DNA of 64,000 bases, taken from the NCBI RefSeq assembly GCF_000515335.1, contig NZ_KI911563.1, positions 4,228,735 to 4,292,734 on the forward strand. The letters are read 5' to 3'. The first letter of the stretch is position 1. Every line of letters begins with the position of its first letter. Source of the stretch: Cohnella panacarvi Gsoil 349 (GTDB taxonomy: Bacteria > Bacillota > Bacilli > Paenibacillales > Paenibacillaceae). This document shows positions 23,972 to 32,414 of the stretch, piece by piece. The position numbers were made by a program, and so were the translations under genes. The notes under the pieces are model-generated. The model did not search any database and was not told the origin of the DNA. It saw only the letters and a program-made list of their open reading frames with translations.

Positions 23972-25595
23972 CGAAGCCATCATCACGGACGGTGTTGCGG
24001 AAGTATTGGGCAAATTGGATATTCCGGGGCTCGAGATTTGCAAGGCTTATTCGGGTAGCGAGGCCGTCGAATGGTTGAACCATACTCGCATCGACATCGT
24101 CGTGTCCGATATTCGGATGCCGGAGATCGACGGACTCGAGCTGCTCGACATTATTCGCCGGGACTGGCCTCGCTGCCGAGTCATATTCATGACCGGCTAC
24201 CATGATTTCGATGCGGTATATCAAGCGATTCAAGTGTGGGGCGTCCGATATATTCTGAAGACGGAAGGCTATGCCAAGGTCATTGCCGTATTGGAGGAGA
24301 CGCTTCGCGAATTGGATGAGGCGCTTCAGACGGACGCCTTGCTGCAGCAAGCGATGGAACAGCGCAATACGCTCGAGACCCTGGCTCATGGCGATTATTT
24401 CCGCCACTTATTGCTCGGGATCGGCAGCGGCATGCCGGAGAACAGAGAGGAGGACTTCCGCAAGCTGAACGTTCCGCTTCGCTGGGGCCAGCCGATCATG
24501 GTCGTCTTAGGAAGCGTTCTGCATGCGGAGCCCGGCAGTTATGTCGGCCGACAGGAGTCGGCGCTCGCGGTCAAGCTGCTCGGAGATGTCTATCTGCGAG
24601 ACAGAACGAGCTGCGTCGGCGTGATTGACCGGTTCGGCGACTTGCTCTGGATGGTACAGCCGTCCGGCGAGCATGCCGACGCCGAAGGCGACGTGTTCGG
24701 CGGAGTCACCCGGTTCCTCGAGGGAACGCTTGAATTGCTCCAAGAGGCTTGCATGAAATCTCTTGGCTCGGAGACATCCTTTACGATCTGCAGCACGCCG
24801 ATCGCATGGGAGACGCTGCCGGGCGCCTATGACAGGCTTAGGCAGATGCAGCATCATAGGGTCGGCGACGGCACCAGCATGGTATTGACCGTAGAGGTCG
24901 GTCCGCTCGACAAGTCTTCCCAGACGCATGAACGGCTGAGCATCGAGAAGCTGGAACCGCTTGCCGGACTGTTGGAATCGGGACGCGGCGAGGCGTTCAT
25001 ACAATTGCTTCGCGAGTCGTCCGAAGCGGTGCTGGTCAAGCCGCCGCCCGATGCTTCCCAGGTCATCGAGATCTATTATTCCATAAGTCTGATGCTGCTC
25101 TCGTACATCAACCGAAGACAGCTCGGCAATCAGTTGCCCGCGGCCGAGCTTATGAGTTTCGAGGCGCACGCCTCCTGGCAAGACGCATTCGACTATTTGG
25201 CCCGTACGGCGGAGCAGTTGTTCGCCTTAAGACGCACAAGCGAGAATAGCCGGGCCGAAGGAGTCATTCAAGAAATATGCGGTTACATCGACGCGAATAT
25301 CGCGGAAGATTTATCCATGGTCCGGTTAGCGGGCCGGTTTCACTTCAATCCGGTCTATTTGTCCCGCTTATTCAAGCAGAGACGAGGCCAGAACTTGTCC
25401 GATTATATCGAGGAGGCAAGAATCCGCAAGGCAAAGGCGCTGCTTGCCGAAGCGGAGCTCCGCGTCCATGAGGTCGGCATGCGTGTCGGGTACGAGTCGC
25501 CGCACTCCTTTACGAGGTTTTTCAAAAAAGCGACGGGCGTTTCCCCGCAGGAGTATCGCGAGTTCGCGAGAGAATCCATCCCGGGCAACCCGTAA
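23946..25595 (+). CDS. YesN-type response regulator with AraC DNA-binding domain
   Basis: Encodes 549 residues. The receiver has DDE (8-10), Asp55 in 'VVSDIRMPEIDG' and Lys in 'GVRYILKTEGYAK' (an unusual KTEG where KPxx is common, though still with lysine). A long middle region (about 150-430) is not recognisable. The C-terminal AraC domain (about 440-545) has 'IDANIAEDLSMVRLAGRFHFNPVYLSRLFKQ' and 'VHEVGMRVGYESPHSFTRFFKKATGVSPQEYRE'. It is coupled to the sensor gene upstream and most likely activates the importer operon at 18467. A hairpin covers its stop codon. Confidence 0.93.
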   Translation: MRRLLIVDDEAIITDGVAEVLGKLDIPGLEICKAYSGSEAVEWLNHTRIDIVVSDIRMPEIDGLELLDIIRRDWPRCRVIFMTGYHDFDAVYQAIQVWGVRYILKTEGYAKVIAVLEETLRELDEALQTDALLQQAMEQRNTLETLAHGDYFRHLLLGIGSGMPENREEDFRKLNVPLRWGQPIMVVLGSVLHAEPGSYVGRQESALAVKLLGDVYLRDRTSCVGVIDRFGDLLWMVQPSGEHADAEGDVFGGVTRFLEGTLELLQEACMKSLGSETSFTICSTPIAWETLPGAYDRLRQMQHHRVGDGTSMVLTVEVGPLDKSSQTHERLSIEKLEPLAGLLESGRGEAFIQLLRESSEAVLVKPPPDASQVIEIYYSISLMLLSYINRRQLGNQLPAAELMSFEAHASWQDAFDYLARTAEQLFALRRTSENSRAEGVIQEICGYIDANIAEDLSMVRLAGRFHFNPVYLSRLFKQRRGQNLSDYIEEARIRKAKALLAEAELRVHEVGMRVGYESPHSFTRFFKKATGVSPQEYREFARESIPGNP

Positions 25596-25606
25596 AGGTT
25601 GCCCGG
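25581..25606 (+). terminator. Hairpin overlapping the stop codon
   Basis: CCGGGCAACC pairs perfectly with GGTTGCCCGG around CGTAAA, which contains the regulator's stop codon. No T run follows, so its strength as a terminator is doubtful. The converging LuxR-type gene ends 40 bases further on. Confidence 0.5.
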
Positions 25607-25644
25607 ATGGCGTAGGGTATCGGAATTCGATGATCGGCGTGAAT

Positions 25645-28203
25645 TCAATTGAAATGTCTTTGCACTTCTTTTCTGCTTTTCAGGTGCAGCTTGAAATAAA
25701 TGTGCTTGCAATGCGTCTTGACTGTTTCAATCGTGATCGACAAGTTCTTCGCGATCATTGCGTTCGATTGGCCCTGAATCAACAACTGCAACACTTCGTA
25801 TTCTTTGGAAGAAAGCTTGTTCCGGGCAAGGCTGGTTTTGTCGTTGGACGGCTCGCTTTCAATGCCGGGCCGAATCAATTGTTCCACATACGAACGGCCG
25901 GCCGGGGATAATTGCTCCATTTTCCCATAACGTCTTACGGCGGATTCTGCAAGATCCCATTCGTTCAGGAAAAGCCTGACATAACCTTCTTCGCGGCCTA
26001 TTTCCAGGGCATGTCCGATTTTGCGCAAGGCGGTTCCGGTATCCCCGTTCTTTTCATAAAGGATGGCCAGAAGCATTTGAATTTCAGCAATATAATATTG
26101 AAGATACATGTTTGTGCAAAATTGCAGCAATTTCTCTCCCAAACGGATTCCTTGTCCATATTGGCGTAAGTGAATATAGGCGCGGAGAATGGTCAGGTAG
26201 CCGTACATATGCCGCTTGTCCGGTTCCCCGTCCGTGGCGAAAGGTTGCGTTCTCAGCCATCTTTTCGCCTGTGCCCAATTCCCGGATTTCATATCCAATC
26301 TTGCCTGGCAAGCATGAACGACCGGCAAGGCGTTCGGCGTATGTTTGCTTAGTAACTTCCCCGTCTCCTCTAGCAGGCTTTGCGCAGCCTGTTGCTCGCC
26401 TATATCTTGCTTCAATTGTGCAAGGGTCAGCGAAGTCGGCAACAGCAAGCCCGGATCCATGAGATCCAACCCGATTTTTCGGCCGTTTAATAGAAACTTC
26501 TCTGCCTCGATCAATTGATTCCTTTCGTAGAGACACTCGCCTAAGAGCGACTCCATGATCCCGTATCCTTGGTTGATTCCTTTCCATCCGGCTTTCCCTT
26601 CCTCGCACATCGCAATCGATTGATCGATCGCCCCCCAATGACCGACATCGCTTCTTAACAATGAACTCCCGCTCGGATTCAAGGTGTTGATATGGCTATA
26701 CAAATAGCCGGGTCCGTTCAAGCGTTGCCCGGTTTCCCTCATATAGGCCATTCCTTTCTCCGTGTCGCGGCGAAGGAAATAAATCCGTGAATAAATCGAT
26801 GCCAGATATCCTCGCAAATCCTCTCCGGTCGGGGGGAAGGGATACTGTTCATCCGTCATATAAGCCTCGGTCTTGTGAAGAACCGTCTCCGCCGCGGTAA
26901 TGCGATGTTCGGCAGTCAAACACCAGGCATAGAGCATCGCGATAGATGGACGCCGATAGATTTCCGGATCGGGAAACCGCTCCATAAGCTCGATTAAGCT
27001 TTGCATCGGATAAGAGAAGGTCGTTGCCATATCGGCCAGCAGCAGCTCGGATGCCCGATCATAAGCGGCGATGCGCAAGGCATGCCGAACCGCTTCGAGT
27101 ACCATTCCCTGCTGTTCGAACCACGAGATGCTCCGGGCATGCAGCAACATAAACCTGTCTTGATCCATTTCTATGCAGTGTGCGCGCAAAAACCGGAGAA
27201 ACAGACCGTGATAACGATACTGTCCGTTGCTCTCTTGAAAGAGAAATAAGTTTTGCCGCACGAGTCGTTCAATATAGATGTTGTTCCGCGGATTGTCCGT
27301 TAAAGCTAAACTGAAATCCGCATGGAAAAAATCCGGAATCGACGTTTGCAGCATAAATTGTTGCAGGTCTGGCGGCAGTAGATTGAAAATATCGTTTAAA
27401 AACCGCTCATGCAATTCGGACTGAAGCGCATCGACGGGGGGATAGGGTTCGCCGAATGTCGTCGCCCTGCTTCCATCCAGATACGACGAATAGATCGTTA
27501 AAGCCGGAAACCACCCTTCCGTGATTTGTTCAAGACGCATCGTTTCATCGTTCGGCAGCTGTATCTTAGCCGCATGCTTCACGTATTGTTTGATCTCCGC
27601 CCCGCTCAGTTTCAAGTGGTCGCGGGATAAGGTCAGAGGGCCCGGATGAAGATGGCGAATATTGGAGTAGAAGGGCAGCTTCTCGCGGCTGGCGATGTAA
27701 AGATGGACATGCTTCAACGAAAGCGCAATCAGTAATTCCATCACGCGATGGACGGCTTCTTCACGGATCGCCTCGTAATTGTCCAAGAATAAATGAACTT
27801 CGCCGCGCGCGTTCAATTGATTCGCGATCGATTCGATTAGCGGTAATAGGGACGGAGCGTTCCGTTCAATCCGCAATTGCTCTAGAAGGTTGCTTTTTGT
27901 GGCCTTGTCAAGCGGTAATGAAAGAATGACGGACGACAAGAAACGATGAACATCATTATCTCCGGAATCCAACGTAAGCCAGCCGATCGTATGAGACGGG
28001 GACAACGCGTTCGCCCATGCGCCCAGTATCGTCGTCTTGCCGTATCCCATGGGAGCCACAAGCGCAATCAGAGACCGGTAAGCTTCCTTTTTTAATAGAT
28101 TCATGCATCTGGAACGATGGATCACGTGCTTATCCGTGACAGGTATTTGCAATTTGGGAGCGGCATCTGTTAAAGACCAAACTCCGTGATCACTGCGCAT
28201 CAT
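25645..28203 (-). CDS. MalT-like LAL-family LuxR transcriptional activator
   Basis: Encodes 852 residues. The ATPase region has a Walker A motif 'APMGYGKTT' (50-58) and a Walker B-like 'VHLFLDNYEAI'. A long middle of TPR-like helices (about 360-760) follows, then a LuxR helix-turn-helix at the end: 'LSSKEYEVLQLLIQGQSNAMIAKNLSI' and 'TIETVKTHCKHIYFKLHLKSR'. Proteins of this class oligomerise on inducer and ATP and bind repeated sites. AAGGGAG precedes the ATG pair at 28198-28203. It is divergent from the Ig-repeat/SLH surface protein gene, and two copies of a 17-base sequence lie between them, so that gene is its most likely target. Inducer unknown. Confidence 0.92.
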   Translation of the reverse strand: MMRSDHGVWSLTDAAPKLQIPVTDKHVIHRSRCMNLLKKEAYRSLIALVAPMGYGKTTILGAWANALSPSHTIGWLTLDSGDNDVHRFLSSVILSLPLDKATKSNLLEQLRIERNAPSLLPLIESIANQLNARGEVHLFLDNYEAIREEAVHRVMELLIALSLKHVHLYIASREKLPFYSNIRHLHPGPLTLSRDHLKLSGAEIKQYVKHAAKIQLPNDETMRLEQITEGWFPALTIYSSYLDGSRATTFGEPYPPVDALQSELHERFLNDIFNLLPPDLQQFMLQTSIPDFFHADFSLALTDNPRNNIYIERLVRQNLFLFQESNGQYRYHGLFLRFLRAHCIEMDQDRFMLLHARSISWFEQQGMVLEAVRHALRIAAYDRASELLLADMATTFSYPMQSLIELMERFPDPEIYRRPSIAMLYAWCLTAEHRITAAETVLHKTEAYMTDEQYPFPPTGEDLRGYLASIYSRIYFLRRDTEKGMAYMRETGQRLNGPGYLYSHINTLNPSGSSLLRSDVGHWGAIDQSIAMCEEGKAGWKGINQGYGIMESLLGECLYERNQLIEAEKFLLNGRKIGLDLMDPGLLLPTSLTLAQLKQDIGEQQAAQSLLEETGKLLSKHTPNALPVVHACQARLDMKSGNWAQAKRWLRTQPFATDGEPDKRHMYGYLTILRAYIHLRQYGQGIRLGEKLLQFCTNMYLQYYIAEIQMLLAILYEKNGDTGTALRKIGHALEIGREEGYVRLFLNEWDLAESAVRRYGKMEQLSPAGRSYVEQLIRPGIESEPSNDKTSLARNKLSSKEYEVLQLLIQGQSNAMIAKNLSITIETVKTHCKHIYFKLHLKSRKEVQRHFN

Positions 28204-28256
28204 CTAATCTCCCTTGGCAATATGCGGATGAGTATAGGTTCATTATAACGATTTAT

Positions 28257-28295
28257 TAGAAAAAGAGGGATATATTCATAGAAAAAGAGGGATAT
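28257..28295. promoter_or_regulatory. Two helically phased direct repeats, putative activator site
   Basis: TAGAAAAAGAGGGATAT occurs at 28257-28273 and 28279-28295, a spacing of 22 bases or two helical turns, in the divergent control region of the LAL regulator and the surface protein gene. MalT-like regulators bind phased direct repeats, so these are candidates. The sequence is seen; the binding is inferred. Confidence 0.5.
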
Positions 28296-28473
28296 CGAAG
28301 GATAAGGAAATTCATCCTTTGCGAGGGATGGAAATGTAGTCATCGGTGTGTTTAGATTAGGTATGAAATTGCTAGAATCATTTAAGATTCGACAGATCAT
28401 GGGAATATACAACAAATGTTGCTTGCCGATAACGGAGCATTTTATTTTATCCAGTCATGGGAGGTTTGATGTT

Positions 28474-31400
28474 ATGCCATCGGTAAGAACATTCGTCCGG
28501 TTGCTCATCGTGTTATTCGTGCTATCGAATCTATTCATTTTCTGTGGATTTCCGAGAGATCGCGCATCGGCGGCTGCGACCGTCGAGGAAGGCGATTTTA
28601 TTGCGTTCGGCTCTTATTGGGGGTATCCGTTGAGATGGCAGGTCATTAACATCGACGCCAACAGTTATATGCTCTTTGCGTACGGAGGACTCGGTATGAA
28701 ACCCTTCGACGCTGTCGGTGACGGCACGGATGGACGCTCGGATACCGATAGGATAAATAATGGGAGTAGTTATTGGGAGAAATCCAACCTTAGGGAGTGG
28801 CTGAATTCCAGCGAACAGTCCGTGACGTACAGTCATCAAGCGCCGGATGCCGATCATGTTCTAGATTACCCGTACAGCGGTGAGCCCGGTTTCCTGTCCG
28901 ACGACAATTTTACGGCTTTTGAGCGATCGTTGATTCAACCGGTTACGCACAAATCGATCATTGCCCCGATTGACGAACCGGTGAAAGACGGAGGAACGGA
29001 GGACCATTCTTACGATACGGGCACGTTCGCGAATGCGTATAAGAACTACGATAATGCTATTTACAAGAACACGACGGATCTCGTCTCCCTGCTTTCCATC
29101 CAGGAATTCCTTGACTTGCTCGACAAAGACGCCATAGACGATGGTAAGGATTTCGCGATACACTCTATTTCTCAATATTGGCTGCGAGATGCAATGACCA
29201 TGTTTTCCGACTCAGTAAGAATCGTAGGAGACTACTTTATTAGTTCCCATACAGCCAAAAGGGCTGCTCCACTTCGTCCTGTTGTGTATTTGAATGCAGA
29301 CGTGAAGCTCGTGGGGGTGGGTACGTTAGCCAGCCCGTATACGATTGACACGGGAGGGGCCGCGTCCTCTTCGCTTTCGTCTTCGGCATCGACTTTGGCA
29401 GCCGACGGCACGGACAATGCCACGCTGACCGTTACCCGTCTGGACGCGTTCGGCCAGCCGGTTGCAGGTCACAATGTTAGCTTATCGCAAGGAGGCGGAA
29501 GCTCGACGATATCGCCGACATCGGCGACGACGAATGCAAGCGGTCAGGCGACGTTCACCGTGCGAAGCACGAAAGCGGAAACCGTCGCTTACGCCGCCGT
29601 GGATACGACGGACAACGTGACGGTGACGCAAACCGCGTCGGTGACGTTCACCCCTGGGGCGGCGGATGCGGCCCAGTCGACGGTGACGGTTTCGCAGGCG
29701 AGCGTTACGGCGAACTGGAGTGCCAGCAGCACCTTGACGGTTACGATCAAGGATGCGAACGACAATCCGATCCCCGGCCACGCGGTCAACCTGACGCAAG
29801 GAAGCGGCAGCTCGGGCATCTTCGCCGTTGACTCGACGACCAATGCGAATGGTCAAGCCGTGTTCACGCTGAGGAGCACGAAAGCGGAAGCCGTCACCTA
29901 TACCGCCGTGGATACGACGACCGACATGACGGTGACGCAAACCGCGTCGGTGACGTTTACCCCAGGGGCGGCGAATGCGGCGCATTCGACGCTGGCGGCT
30001 TCGGAGGCGAGCGCCGAGGCGAACGGGACTTCCAGCAGTACCTTGACGGTCGCGATCAAGGACGTGAACGACAATCCGCTCTCCGGCCACGCAATCAGCC
30101 TGACCCAAGGGGGAGGCAGCTCGGTCATTACAGCCGTAGACGATACGACCGATGCGGATGGACAAGCCGTGTTCGCGGTTAGCAGCACGAAAGCGGAAGC
30201 CGTCACTTACACCGCCGTGGATACGACGGCGGGCGTGACGGTGACGCAAACCGCGTCGGTGACGTTTACCCCAGGGGCAGCGAGCGCGGCGCAGTCGACG
30301 TTGGCGGCTTCGGTGGCAAGCGTTACGGCGGACGGGACTTCCGGCAGCACCTTGACGGTTACGATCAAGGACGCGAACGACAACCCGATTACCGGCCACG
30401 CGGTCAGCCTGACGCAAGGCAGCGGCAGCTCGGTCGTTACAGCCGTTAACCCGACGACCGATGCGGATGGACAAGCGGTGTTCACGGTGACGAATACGAA
30501 AGCGGAAGCCGTCACCTATATCGCCGAGGATACGACGGATAACGTGACGGTGACGCAAACCGCGTCGGTGACCTTTAACCCCGGCGCAGCGGATGCGGCG
30601 TTATCGACGTTGACGGCTTCGCAGGCGAGCGTTACGGCGGACGGGGCGGCTAGCAGCACCTTGACGGTCACGATCACGGATGCGAACGACAACCCGATTA
30701 CCGGCCACACGATCAGCTTGACGCAAGGCAGCGGCAGCTCGGTCATCACGGCCGTTAACTCGACGACCGATGCGGATGGACAAGCCGTGTTCACGGTGAC
30801 GAACGCGAGAGCGGAAACCGTCACGTATACCGCCGAGGATACGACGGACAACGTGACGATAGATCAAACCGCGCAAGTTGCTTTTACGAGATTGCCTAGC
30901 GGCGGAGGCGGCGGAGGCGGAGGCTCAACGGCAACGGTGTCACGGTCGGTTATCGATCTGAACGGGACCTCTTTCGACCCGGACAAGATCGATACCGCCA
31001 AGCCGGCTATCACCTTTGAGGTAACGGCCAAGAACGGCGTTGCTTATGCCAGCTTTCCCGCAAGTATATTAGCGAGTCTTGAGGGTAACAACGCCGCCTT
31101 CATGATCGAAATCAAGACGCAATACGGCAGCTATCAAATACCGGTTAATTTGGCTTCGCTTATTCCAGGGCTAGAGGAACTGTTGATCGCGAACAACCTC
31201 AAACCCGAGGACATCAGCTTTAAGATCAACCTGATCGACATGTCGGGCAACGAGGATATTCGCGAAGCTCTTGCCAGCCGGCTGCCTAACGGGCGAACGA
31301 TGGGGTCGATCGTCGATTTCAGTATCGATATCATTAACAACTCAACAGGCAAGGTCATTGGAGCCGCGGACCAGTTCACACAGGCGCTGGTCAGAATCAT

Positions 31401-32136
31401 ACCTATGCCGAAGAACGTGACATCTATGCCCAAGCAGTGGGGCGCCTTCCGTTATAACGAGTCCGCCAAGCAGTTTGAATTCGTTCCTGCCCAGTCGGTT
31501 CGGATCGACGGCGTATGGTACGCGATGATTCACTCTTACTCCAACAGCGTGTACGTCGTTGCGAATAACGAAGTAGGCTTTACGGATGCGCGATCGCATT
31601 GGAGTAAACCGTTCGTCCAGCTTGCGGCGGCGAAAGGACTCGTCAACGGAGTCGGAGGCGGCAAGTATGCTCCCGACAAAGCCGTGACTCGGGCGGAGTT
31701 CGCCGCTATGCTAGTCCATGCGCTGGGGCGCGGTACATCGACCGGCAATCCTACGTCGCCATATGGCGATGTCCGGCCAGGCGCATGGTATTACGGCGCG
31801 GTAACGAAAGCGCGGCAACTAGGATTGCTTGATTTCGCGGAAGGGAACAACTTCATGCCCGACAGGCCGCTGACCCGCGAGGAAATGGCAAGCATGATGG
31901 CGGCGGCGATTGCGCTGAATAAGGCGTCGATAACGAAGGAACTCGTCAACTTGGACGGGTATAAGGATATCGGGAGCATGAATACCGCCTACCTGGAGGA
32001 TGTACGGCTGATGGTGAAGCTGAACATCATGACGGGCACGGGCGAGGATACGTTCGATCCGAAGGGCGAATCAACGCGCGCGCAAGCGGCGGTTGTGTTC
32101 GTCAGAATGCTTCAATCGCTGGATTTAATGGATTAG
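28474..32136 (+). CDS. Surface protein: DUF6273-like domain, five Ig-like repeats, SLH anchor
   Basis: Encodes 1220 residues. The signal peptide is 'TFVRLLIVLFVLSNLFIFCG' followed by ASA. Residues about 30-290 resemble DUF6273 ('FGSYWGYPLRWQVINID', 'WEKSNLREWLN', 'YWLRDAM', 'LRPVVYLN'). Five Big_1/invasin-type Ig repeats follow (about 298-805), each of 103 residues with 'LTVTIKDANDNPIxGH' and 'TxADGQAVFTVxxTKAEAVTY'. A GGGGGGG linker and a beta-rich domain (about 815-1030) lead to three SLH domains (1035-1220; 'KYAPDKAVTRAEFAAML', 'FMPDRPLTREEMASMM', 'TFDPKGESTRAQAAVVF'), which bind secondary cell-wall polymer. GGGAGG precedes ATG 28474. The product is probably a cell-wall-anchored stalk presenting the N-terminal domain, under the divergent LAL regulator. 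Confidence 0.9.
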   Translation: MPSVRTFVRLLIVLFVLSNLFIFCGFPRDRASAAATVEEGDFIAFGSYWGYPLRWQVINIDANSYMLFAYGGLGMKPFDAVGDGTDGRSDTDRINNGSSYWEKSNLREWLNSSEQSVTYSHQAPDADHVLDYPYSGEPGFLSDDNFTAFERSLIQPVTHKSIIAPIDEPVKDGGTEDHSYDTGTFANAYKNYDNAIYKNTTDLVSLLSIQEFLDLLDKDAIDDGKDFAIHSISQYWLRDAMTMFSDSVRIVGDYFISSHTAKRAAPLRPVVYLNADVKLVGVGTLASPYTIDTGGAASSSLSSSASTLAADGTDNATLTVTRLDAFGQPVAGHNVSLSQGGGSSTISPTSATTNASGQATFTVRSTKAETVAYAAVDTTDNVTVTQTASVTFTPGAADAAQSTVTVSQASVTANWSASSTLTVTIKDANDNPIPGHAVNLTQGSGSSGIFAVDSTTNANGQAVFTLRSTKAEAVTYTAVDTTTDMTVTQTASVTFTPGAANAAHSTLAASEASAEANGTSSSTLTVAIKDVNDNPLSGHAISLTQGGGSSVITAVDDTTDADGQAVFAVSSTKAEAVTYTAVDTTAGVTVTQTASVTFTPGAASAAQSTLAASVASVTADGTSGSTLTVTIKDANDNPITGHAVSLTQGSGSSVVTAVNPTTDADGQAVFTVTNTKAEAVTYIAEDTTDNVTVTQTASVTFNPGAADAALSTLTASQASVTADGAASSTLTVTITDANDNPITGHTISLTQGSGSSVITAVNSTTDADGQAVFTVTNARAETVTYTAEDTTDNVTIDQTAQVAFTRLPSGGGGGGGGSTATVSRSVIDLNGTSFDPDKIDTAKPAITFEVTAKNGVAYASFPASILASLEGNNAAFMIEIKTQYGSYQIPVNLASLIPGLEELLIANNLKPEDISFKINLIDMSGNEDIREALASRLPNGRTMGSIVDFSIDIINNSTGKVIGAADQFTQALVRIIPMPKNVTSMPKQWGAFRYNESAKQFEFVPAQSVRIDGVWYAMIHSYSNSVYVVANNEVGFTDARSHWSKPFVQLAAAKGLVNGVGGGKYAPDKAVTRAEFAAMLVHALGRGTSTGNPTSPYGDVRPGAWYYGAVTKARQLGLLDFAEGNNFMPDRPLTREEMASMMAAAIALNKASITKELVNLDGYKDIGSMNTAYLEDVRLMVKLNIMTGTGEDTFDPKGESTRAQAAVVFVRMLQSLDLMD
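29368..30890 (+). repeat. Five 309-base tandem repeats coding for Ig-like domains
   Basis: Five in-frame units of about 309 bases (103 codons) repeat the same codons over long blocks, for example the stretch encoding 'TVTQTASVTF'. The high DNA similarity points to recent unequal recombination, so the copy number may vary between strains. Confidence 0.9.
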
Positions 32137-32199
32137 ATCATTTCATGGCAATTTAGATCAGAATTTCATTATCCCGCTAAGGTCCACCATAATGATACG

Positions 32200-32229
32200 A
32201 AAACGCAGTCCTTCGGGACTGCGTTTTTG
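32200..32229 (+). terminator. Rho-independent terminator
   Basis: AAAACGCAGTCC and GGACTGCGTTTTTG pair around TTCG. It ends the surface-protein transcript. Confidence 0.92.
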
Positions 32230-32414
32230 TTGTACGCCCAGCATGGGCGTCATCTCTTGGGCGAAAGTCCCGAATGGGGAGCTTGACCCGATTACGATCG
32301 CTGTCTCGTTGGGCATATGACGATAAACTTATTAGGCGCAAGGTCCGATAACGATGTTATGATGAAAATAATCAACCCATATAGCGAAATTTGTAGAATG
32401 AGGTAGGGTTCAAC

